From the NCBI RefSeq assembly GCF_001540865.1, contig NC_033637.1, positions 7,960,420 to 8,024,419 of the forward strand: 64,000 bases of DNA, written 5' to 3'. This document shows, one piece after another, positions 46,196-54,539 of this stretch (position 1 is its first letter; each line of letters begins with the position of its first letter). This DNA comes from Ananas comosus (lineage: Eukaryota; Streptophyta; Magnoliopsida; Poales; Bromeliaceae). The position numbers and the translations under genes were made by a program. Below the pieces are notes generated by a model. It was not told where the DNA came from. It made no database searches and was given only the letters and a program-made list of their open reading frames with translations.

Positions 46196-46551
46196 CGTCA
46201 CTACAACATAATAAAAGCGTAAGTTAATAACCCACGCTATCGAATCCCCGCTCAAGCAGATAATGTTAGGTCCTATGTGTTAGCAAGTTTCGTGGGTCGA
46301 GTCGGAGTCTTGAAGTAGTCCGGAGCGGAGTATTGAAGATCGAAGAATCCAAGACTTCGAAGAATCGGAAAGGACGCAAAACACGCAAAACTTGAATCCC
46401 GATGCTTAGGTAAGCTTTAAATCTTGTTTATGGTGATTCATACTTAATTATAGATCTTAGAATCATATTTTCAAGTTGTAATTGATTAGAAAGTTTCTAA
46501 GAGCTTGTAAAACTCGAAATAATGCATTTTCAGCGAAAATTGCATTGTTGT

Positions 46552-46751
46552 ACCGGTACAAGGGTGTTGCTGTACCAGTACAGACATCGGCTATTGCTGC
46601 TGAGTTTTTCGATGGTTGTTCCGGTACAACCATCATGGCTGTACCAGTACAAGACCTGTTCCGGAACAAGCTGCAGTCTGTTTAGGGTACAGAAGCTTCG
46701 CAGAAAAATCTTCAGTCATGCTGTACCCTAGACAGCTTCTCTTGTACCGGT
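46552..46751. repeat. TGTACCGGTACA palindrome array in the Sirevirus-like 5' LTR
   Basis: Intact ACCGGT at 46552 and 46746. The variants TCCGGT (46620), ACCAGT (46573, 46643) and TCCGGA (46659) mark mutated members. The array ends 60 bp before the TATA box at 46811. The 3' LTR keeps more intact copies (53344, 53366, 53435, 53538). Confidence 0.88.
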
Positions 46752-46810
46752 ACAAGGTGCTGAATATGGAAAGAATCTTTCTCATCCTACTCCGGTTTGA
46801 TTCTAAAGTC

Positions 46811-46819
46811 TATAAATAA
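46811..46819 (+). promoter_or_regulatory. TATA box of the Sirevirus-like 5' LTR
   Basis: TATAAATAA after CTAAAGTC; the same box is at 53603 in the 3' LTR. Confidence 0.65.
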
Positions 46820-47473
46820 GCTATTGGGCTTCTCTAACATATTAAGCATCACGAAAATACATGTTTGAGAAACCCTAGAGGCTCGGATTTCATCTAAAAC
46901 CTATTTTCTACAAAAAGCCTCTTTTAGGTCAAATCGAGAGATTGAATTTTCAGATCAATATGTCGATTTGATTTCCACTTCGCTTGGAGTTCGCTTCCCT
47001 GGTTTTCATCGATACTCTAAGCGAAGGATCACCATACACATAATGTTCTTCATGATGGCGTCGTGGATTCGGCGTGTTTGACGGCGGTTCGTAGATTCGG
47101 ATCGTGGGCTCGTGGATTCGAGTGACGTTCGTGGATTCGAACGTGTGCGAGGCGTTCGTGGATTCAGACGTGAGGGCGTGGACAACCCGGAGGATTGCGC
47201 GAGATCCATAGGAGGTTAAGAGAGGTTGAGTCCGTGGAGTCGGTAATCACCTTGTAATCTTTTCTCTTAGTGGATTATTTTTTCGCGTGTTGGTCCCGTG
47301 GGTTTTTCTCCAAATTGGAGCTTTCCTACGTAAATCTCGGTGTGATTTTTATTTTTCCGCATTTATTTTTATCGCATTGAGATTTGTGGTTTCTGGTTAT
47401 TTCACCTATTCACCCCCCCTCTAGGTGATAGATACAATCTAGATAGATCCTTGGGCTCCTCAAAACTTTCAAT

Positions 47474-47485
47474 TGGTATCAGAGC
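47474..47485 (+). promoter_or_regulatory. Primer binding site (tRNA-iMet type)
   Basis: TGGTATCAGAGC, two bases after the 5' LTR end; complementary to initiator methionine tRNA. Confidence 0.92.
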
Positions 47486-47510
47486 CGGATCTAGATAAAT
47501 TGTTTATCTA

Positions 47511-49510
47511 ATGGCCGAAGGTGGAAACATTAATCGACCACCGCTTTTCGATGGCACAAACTATGCCTATTGGAAAGTTCGCATGAGAGCTTTTCTAATT
47601 GCAATCGATGAGCGCGTTTGGCAATCTATTGAATTTGGATGGAAACATCCTATTGAAAAGGTCGAGAATGTCGAAACGCCAAAACCACGGACCAAGTGGG
47701 CGAAAGATGAAAACGAGTTATCTTCGTTTAATGGTAAGGGCATAAATGCTTTATTTAATGCATGGCCACAAACGGAGTTTACTCGCGTTTCGGCATGTGA
47801 AACCGCCAAGAAAATTTGGGACATTCTACAAATACACATGAAGGTACTAGTTTAGTAAAAATTCAAAAGCTCCAAATGTTGACTAGTCAATTTGATTCTA
47901 TTCGTATGGAGGAGCATGAATCTTTCACCGATTACTATACTAGACTTCAAGATATTATTAACACATGTGCTAATTTAGGAGAGAAGATCCCGGATGCTAA
48001 AGTTGTTCGTAAAATTCTTCGAACTCTTCCGGAACGTTTTCGGGCTAAAGTAGCCGCGATCGAAACGGTCAAACATCCGGACGAGATGAAAGTCGAAGAG
48101 TTAGTGGGTGCTTTTCAAACTTATGAGATGACTTTTCCTACTAACCAATCTTCTTCCGAGTCTTTTTCTAAAAGCACAGGGGTTGCACTCAAATCAACAA
48201 AGAAAGAAGAAGACGATTCGAAATCCGATGAAGATGTATCGCTTGCCGACTTTGAACATCAACTTGCACTTCTCACGAAAAAGTTTCGCCGGAATTTCTG
48301 AAAGAGCAAATTGAATAAACCTTCATCTTCGAAGCAACAAACATTTCCTAAGTCTTCATCTTCTAACGAGAAGAAGCGTGCAAAGGCTTCAAAAGAAAAG
48401 GAAGAATTTGAAGGCGAGATCCGATGCTACAAGTGCAAAGGCTACGGCCACATCGCGACGGATTGTCCTTCAAAGAAGGCTTATAAGTAAAAGGCTTTGC
48501 AAGCAAAGACGTGGGATGATACAACTTCAAGTGATTCAAGTTTAAGTAACGAAGAAAAGAATGAAAATCTTGCTTTATTTGCTAAATCTACCTTGCCTTC
48601 GTCTAACGTTGTGTGTTTATCTTCCATTGCTACTAATTACAATATTTCTCTTTCTTCACATGATTCTTCGAGCGACAATGGCGAAAGCGAGGTCGACGAC
48701 GACATAGCGGAAGCATACAATCAACTTCTTATTGAATCAAAGAAGATGGCTAAACTTAATAAGAAGTTGAGGCGTTGTTTGTTGAATCTCGAAGAGGAAA
48801 ACAACAACTTGAAGACCACGAACAAAGCTCTTGAGGAGGAAAGGGAATCAATTTTGAAAAATAATTCGGACCTCCAAGAGAAGCTTAATGAAGCGGAATC
48901 AACGATCAAATCTTCTAACGACAAGATTGGATTTTTGGAGCATCAATTTCATGAATCGCACAAGTCCAATCAAGCCTTGATCGACCAAGTTCGTCAACTC
49001 CAAACCGACATTCAAAAGTTTTCATCGGGATCTAAGAAATTGGATCAAATGCTTGGATTGGGTCAAACAAACAAGATGGGCCTTGGTTATGAACGAACAT
49101 ACGTTGAGAAGGATTCAAAATCAACTTCTAAAGTCTCAACAATTTCGAAAGAGAAGGTATGTCATAAATGTGGCATGAAAGGACACATTAAAAGAAATTG
49201 CTTAAATAAGGAAACGAAGAATCAATCGGCAATGTCTAAACCTCAATCGACATCACCTTCAACTCGACATCCACCAAGGAATCAAAAGAAAGATCGATTG
49301 AATGTGCAACGCAAAATCCGACCGAATCCTATTGCAAACCGGAATTCTAAGCCTAAAAGACAAGTTCAACCGAAGCCTCAAGCGACGAAACGACCAACGG
49401 TTGATCAAAAATCTAAACAAACGGCACCTAACGTCAACAAGTCGAGAAAACCAACGATTCAACAAGTTTGGATCCGGAAAGGTGATATTTTTCCTTGCTC
49501 TTTGTCTTAG
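47511..49510 (+). pseudogene. Sirevirus-like gag (DUF4219/UBN2, two CCHC knuckles, coiled coil)
   Basis: It starts with ATG 26 bp after the primer site. The N-terminus PPLFDGTNYAYWKVRMRAFL is the copia gag DUF4219 motif. The UBN2 core follows (FTDYYTRLQDIINTCANLG; ILRTLPERFRAKVAAIE). Knuckle 1 is CYKCKGYGHIATDC (48425-48466). A long acidic/serine stretch and a heptad-type coiled coil (about 48720-49030: KKMAKLNKKLRRCLLNLEEE) come next, then knuckle 2, CHKCGMKGHIKRNC (49160-49201). A basic tail ends at QQVWIRKGD, where autonomous relatives continue into protease. Breaks: a frameshift near 47830, TGA at 48299-48301 and TAA at 48488-48490. The part from 48491 to 49510 is open for more than 330 codons. 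Confidence 0.88.
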
Positions 49511-50529
49511 TTTGTTTTATTGTTTATGTAATGCTTTGTTTGGTGCTTATTGCATAGTTTTATTCATTGCATTACATGTTTAGACGATTTTTGGTGCTTG
49601 AATTTTTTTTTTGGTTTATAAATCGGTTTGAGGAGAGGTGTTTGGAAATTTAAAAATTTTTTGAGAAAGGAGATGATTGAGAATCAATTTTTTTTTTTTG
49701 AGAAGAGAATTTTTTTCAAAGTTGTTGAAACGGTGTTTAACTTCACAATCATATTAAGTTAAATTTATATTAATTATCATTTTTACTCCACTTTTTATTA
49801 TTTTGACGATAATTTAATATATAATTTCTTAATACATATATTTATCAAAATTTTGAAATCAAATTTGATCTCTTGGTGATTAATCTATCTCGGTTGTGTG
49901 TGTTAAATATGATAGATGGATATTCGCTAATAGACTAAAATTTGTCAAAATATTTTCAATTGTGAGATTGTCTAATTTAGGGGGAGTTTGAAATTGTTTA
50001 AAAAAAAAGAAAAAAACTCCTATGTTTAAAAAGATGTGGAAAGAGTTACATCCAAAAGGAGTGTGAAAACTACAACCACATGTAGGAAAGAGCTACCACC
50101 CCGGTCGTCCGGTAAGTGTGTGAAGCTACCACATGAAGATTGAATTGATTAACCGAAAGAAAGGTTGAAAAATAAATAAATATTTTAGAATCTTCGGTGT
50201 TATAAGGTGGTAAGTTGAAAAGATGCTCAAAGAGCCACCCCCGGAGCTATATTAGGTAAATCTCTATTTTGAACGGATTGCGACAAATTGGTGTCAATTT
50301 AGCCGAATTTCTATAAAATTATTTTTTCATGAACTGTTACATCTTGATGATTTTGAAACTTGAGATTATTTTTTATAACAAAATTTTGGTATTTCGATGT
50401 ATTTTGAGATCTTATAATATTTTACCTTCATTATAATAATTTTTGGAGTTAAAGCCTTAATTTGTATGAATTTATTTAAATGTGATGGATTTTTAAAGCA
50501 TAATTTTCGAAAAAAAATTTCACATTTTG
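49511..50529. other. Non-coding middle of the Sirevirus-like element, where pol would be
   Basis: AT-rich, with poly-T runs, a 'gagctaccaccccgg...' phrase near 50090 and no ORF of note. No protease, integrase or reverse-transcriptase motif is visible in any frame. The pol genes have been replaced or lost. Confidence 0.6.
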
Positions 50530-51120
50530 CTCATTGTACCGGTACAAGAACCCGTGTACCGGTACAAGGTCTGTACCCGAGCGGCTTATAACCGGGTATA
50601 GCGTTTCATTTTATCTCAAATCAAAACCAAATTTCTCTCTTTCTCTCTCTAAAAATCCCCGGTGCCTTCCTCTTCCAGATCTCCACGATTTCCTGCCGAA
50701 ATTTGTGAGTATTTAGCTTGGATTTATTCGTTTCATCGCGTTCATGTTTATTTTTTGAAAATATTCCAAGTTGAAGCTAGATCTCTGTTTTTAATCGTTT
50801 TTGATGTAATTTTTTGCTGTAGATCAGTGCTTAAGGACATTATCTTGCTTCTAGAACACTTAGATCAGGTTATAACGCTATATTTTTCGTTGATCTATGA
50901 TCCTTATATCATAATACATGGAATTTCGGGATTTTGGTGCAATATCAATTTTTTGATAAAATTTTTTGCATGGATGAGTTGGAAATAGCATTAGTATCCA
51001 TTCTAAGATTATCAGATATTTTTTTGCTATTTTTACAGATTTTTTCAAAATTTTCTTCATAAATGGCTCATTTTCATGTAGGAAATGGTGTTTTCGCTCG
51101 TGATCCTACTTTTGGTGCTT
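50530..51120 (+). promoter_or_regulatory. Putative internal promoter, 5'UTR and 5'UTR intron of the second ORF
   Basis: Two perfect TGTACCGGTACA palindromes (ACCGGT at 50538 and 50558, 20 bp apart) are followed by CTTATAACC and then a CTCTCTTTCTCTCTCT pyrimidine tract typical of plant 5'UTRs. A consensus-like intron may run from TTT|GTGAGT (50705) to a T-rich stretch ending TTTTTACAG (51038), 334 nt. It ends 82 bp before the ATG chosen for the ORF. The whole arrangement resembles a host-style transcription unit. Inferred, not shown. Confidence 0.5.
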
Positions 51121-52539
51121 ATGGCCGCCAGTCGTGGTCGTGGTGGTGGTTGAGGACGACGTGGAACCTCAAAGAGAGACCATGCTGCTACAGGAGAGTC
51201 CGGTTCAGATCCGGAGTATCAAGCAAGCTCACAAGAAGAAACAGAAGAATCGGTGACTCGAGCTGCTAAAGGAAAGGGTGTTGTGGGCGAATCATCTCGT
51301 GGCGGTGGTTCTCGTACGCGTGAGGGACATACAAAACAAGCTGCGGATGTCCCTTCAGCACGACAAAGGTTATATATGTCGAAGTCGTGCATAGCTGAGC
51401 GCTTCGTGAACTTCAATGACCTGATTCGGGATGTTCCTGATTTTGGACGACTGCTACAGCGTGCACCGATTGAGCCAGTTGGACGGATCCCTACCAAGGC
51501 TCCCTTCTGTGTGGAACTCATTCGGGAGTTCTATATGAATGGAAAGGTGCTTGCTGATGACGAGGAGACAGGCACTTTTCTTTTTGAGACTGTTGTGCGT
51601 AAGAAGAGAGTCCCAGTTACTCCCTATACTATTGGAGAGATCTTGGGAATGCATGTAGACACTACAGGTATTCTCTATACAACAGGAGGATTCCAATCGT
51701 CAACTCACATGGATATTGTTCTTGGAGCTATATGCAAGGCCGGTGTTCACATGACTCATGGCTACATAGAATCCAAGGATTTATTACCTGAGTACCACTT
51801 GCTATCTTTGGTCATGAGCTACAATGTTCAACCAACCATCGGCACGAAGAGGATCCGTTGGGAGAGATTAGTTTTGCTATATCTTCTTGGTCATCCTGAG
51901 CAGGCTCATGGATTGAACATCAACATTCCATTTCTGATCTGGCAAAGGATGATACACGTGATTCAGGGTGCCACTCGACGGGATCTACTTCCATTCCCTG
52001 TTCTGATTACGAGGATTCTACAAGCAAATGGAGTAGATACATCATGTGACAAGTATGATGTTGGCCTTGGGCCTATTGATTCAGTGACTTGGGCTAAGTC
52101 TGTTAGCACTCTCAAGTCATTCCATCAGACCAAGGGGCCACCTCCTGAAGCATCTAGCCCAGCACCTCCACCGAGAGCAGCTTCTAGCTCTGCTCCTCTG
52201 CCTCCATCCCGAGGGAGTTATGGTACTTCATCTAGTTCGGGGGAAACGACGACGTTGGAATCAGTTAAGGAGGATTTGCGAAAATTAAAGAAGAATGTGA
52301 ACAATATTGGGAGAAAAGTTGAGTCAAGCATCAAGACATTTGAATTAAGTATCAAAAGGATGATGGATAAGATGGGGTGTCGACATGATGATATTTGGGA
52401 ACCTACTCCATTTTATGGCACGTATCAGCGGTCATCTTCCCAACATCCACTCATTCCTCCTGCAACAGGTGCGTCAGGCGCTGGAGCATCTGGATCTAGT
52501 GCTGGCGCAGAGGATGATGACGACGAGGACACAGAGTGA
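51121..52539 (+). CDS. Second ORF: putative plant transposon protein (Transposase_32-like)
   Basis: Start taken at 51121 (MAASRGRGGG), in frame with the long open part. One TGA at 51151-51153, where CGA (Arg) is plausible, interrupts it; from there the frame is open for 462 codons to 52539. The N-terminal region is basic and Ser/Gly-rich. The core contains LYMSKSCIAERFVNFNDLI, CVELIREFYMNGKV, RVPVTPYTIGEILGMHV and LVLLYLLGHPEQAHGLNI, the pattern of the 'putative plant transposon protein' domain, which occurs in retrotransposons near the 3' LTR. A coiled-coil-like segment (VKEDLRKLKKNVNNIGRKVE) and an acidic C-terminus (EDDDDEDTE) follow. Its biochemical role is unknown. It occupies the place where Sireviruses may carry an envelope-like ORF, but I see no clear membrane segment. 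Confidence 0.75.
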
Positions 52540-52706
52540 TGTTTTCCAGAGCTTCATGTTTTATCTTAGATTTATGTTTTCATGTTTAGTTTACACTTCT
52601 ACTTGTATTTGTTGCTTTCTCTCTTAGGCCTGTATCTATAATTTAACTTTGATGTTTCTTTTTAGTGGATTTTCTCTTTTTATGCTTTTTGGCAATTTTC
52701 TGACAA

Positions 52707-53054
52707 AAAGGGGGAGATCACAAGATGAACAGGTAATTGAACAAAGGGGGAGAAGTGGTGAACAAAGGTGGAGAAAAGAAGAAAGAAGCAATTGAACAAA
52801 GGGGGAGAATGGTAAAAGAATAAATTGAACAAATTGGAATGTTTTGCAGGATTTCAAGACTTCAAGACTCCTAGTTGCGTCTAAGTCATAGAGTCTGTTT
52901 TAGGAGTTTTGAATGTATTTTGAGTTTTAATTTGTATTTAGATTACACGCGAGAGGTTCATTATTTTGGTAATGACAATTGAACTTCGTTTTTTTTTTAA
53001 ATGTAATGTTTGTGGTTTGAGTGTGTTTTGTCACGAAATTGCCAAAGGGGGAGA
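52707..53054 (+). promoter_or_regulatory. Multiple polypurine tracts upstream of the 3' LTR
   Basis: AAAGGGGGAGA occurs at 52707, 52743, 52798 and 53044, with a variant AAAGGTGGAGA at 52764. The last abuts the 3' LTR and would prime plus-strand synthesis. Repeated tracts before the 3' LTR are a known Sirevirus trait and support the lineage call. Confidence 0.85.
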
Positions 53055-53055
53055 T

Positions 53056-54262
53056 TGTTAGGTCCTATGTGTTGGCAAGTTTCGTGGGTCGAGTCGGAGT
53101 CTTGAAGTAGTCCGGAGCGGAGTATTGAAGATCGAAGAATCCAAGACTTCGAAGAATCGGAAAGGACGCAAAACACGCAAAACTTGAATCCCGGTGCTTA
53201 GGTAAGCTTTAAATCTTGTTTATGGTGATTCATACTTAATTATAGATTTTAGAATCATATTTTCAAGTTGTAATTGATTAGAAAGTTTCTAAGAGCTTGT
53301 AAAACTCGAAACAATACATTTTCAGCGAAAATTGCATTGTTGTACCGGTACAAGGATGTTGCTGTACCGGTACAGGCATCGGCTATTGCCGCTGAGTATT
53401 TCGATGGTTGTTCCGGTACAACCATCATGGCTGTACCGGTACAAGACCTGTTCCGGAACAAGCTGCAGTCTGTTCAGGGTACAGAAGCTTCGCAGAAAAA
53501 TCTGCCGTCATGCTGTACCCTGGACGGCTTCTCTTCTACCGGTACAAGGTGCTGAATATGGAAAGAAACTTTCTAATCCTACTCCGGTTTAATTCTAAAG
53601 TCTATAAATAAGCTATTGGGCTTCTCTAACATATTAAGCATCACGAAAATACATGTTTGAGAAACCCTAGAGGCTCGGATTTCATCTAAAACCTATTTTC
53701 TACAAAAAGCCTCTTTTAGGTCAAATCGAGAGATTGAATTTTCATATCAATATGTCGATTTGATCTCCGCTTCGCTTGGAGTTCGCTTCCCGGGTTTTCA
53801 TCGATACTCTAAGCGAAGAATCACCGTACACATGATGTTCTTCATGATGGCGTCGTGGATTCGGCGTGTTTGACGGCGGTTCGTGGATTCGGATCGTGGG
53901 CTCGTGGATTCGAGTGACGTTCGTGGATTCGAACGTGTGCGAGGCGTTCGTGGATTCGGACGTGAGGGCGTGGACAACCCGGAGAATTGCGCGAGATCCA
54001 TAGGAGGTTAAGAGAGGTTGAGTCCGTGGAGTCGGTAATCACCTTGTAATCTTTTCTCTTAGTGGATTATTTTTTCGCGTGTTGGTCCCGTGGGTTTTTC
54101 TCCAAATTGGAGTTTTCCCACGTAAATCTCGGTGTGATTTTTATTTTTTCGCATTTATTTTTATCGCATTGAGATTTGTGGTTTTTGGCTATTTCACCTA
54201 TTCACCCCCCTCTAGGTGATAGATACAATCTAAATAGATCCTTGGGCTCCTCAAAACTTTCA
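53056..54262 (+). repeat. Sirevirus-like 3' LTR
   Basis: 1207 bp; nearly the same as the 5' LTR, with scattered single-base differences, so the insertion is comparatively recent. Palindromes here are better preserved: ACCGGT at 53344, 53366, 53435 and 53538, plus TCCGGT at 53412. TATA box at 53603. Confidence 0.95.
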
Positions 54263-54267
54263 GATAA

Positions 54268-54539
54268 TACCCAAATCATGCGAAAGTAAGGAAATATTCT
54301 TCACCACTAACTCCCGATGTTACATTGTCGGCCGCCAACGTAACCCTCCGCGAAGTTAGAAGCTATACACTTCGATCAACTCCAACTTTTCAGAGTTATC
54401 AAAGATACCAAATCAAGATACTTTCGCTTACAAGTCGAATAGACCTCGTCTCTCACGAGCCTATTTTCTATAGTCCAACCGGCCTAAGATTTGCTAGGTC
54501 CACTAAGACTCAACCCTAGGCTCTGATACCAAATTAATC
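54268..54539 (-). other. 5' leader remnant and primer binding site of the del-like element
   Basis: Sequence between the del-like 5' LTR and the Sirevirus-like insertion. The minus strand reads TGGTATCAGAGC (plus 54520-54531), a tRNA-iMet-type primer site, 8 bp from the LTR. The rest is untranslated leader. Confidence 0.85.

Larger units (their letters stand above)
46264..47471 (+). repeat. Sirevirus-like 5' LTR
   Basis: TGTTAGGTCC...ACTTTCA. U3 carries ACCGGT palindromes (46552, 46746) and decayed variants (ACCAGT at 46573 and 46643; GTTCCGGAAC at 46658). TATA box TATAAATAA at 46811. A region of GTGGATTCG-type words (about 47060-47170) lies in the transcribed part. Confidence 0.95.
46264..54262 (+). 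mobile_element. Sirevirus-like copia element, gag plus extra ORF, no pol
   Basis: LTRs are at 46264-47471 and 53056-54262 (1208 and 1207 bp, highly similar). The GATAA duplication is perfect (46259-46263 and 54263-54267). The tRNA-iMet primer site is at 47474-47485. A polypurine tract directly precedes the 3' LTR, with several more copies upstream. Gag has a long coiled coil and two zinc knuckles, typical of Sireviruses. No protease, integrase or RT is found between gag and the second ORF. It lies in the leader of the del-like element and is the youngest layer of the nest. Confidence 0.93.

Noticed and set aside
51063..51269. ATG at 51063 as start of the second ORF of the Sirevirus-like element
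   Set aside because: It opens a different frame that stops at 51269; the ATG at 51121 is in frame with the long conserved-looking part and needs only one CGA-to-TGA change.
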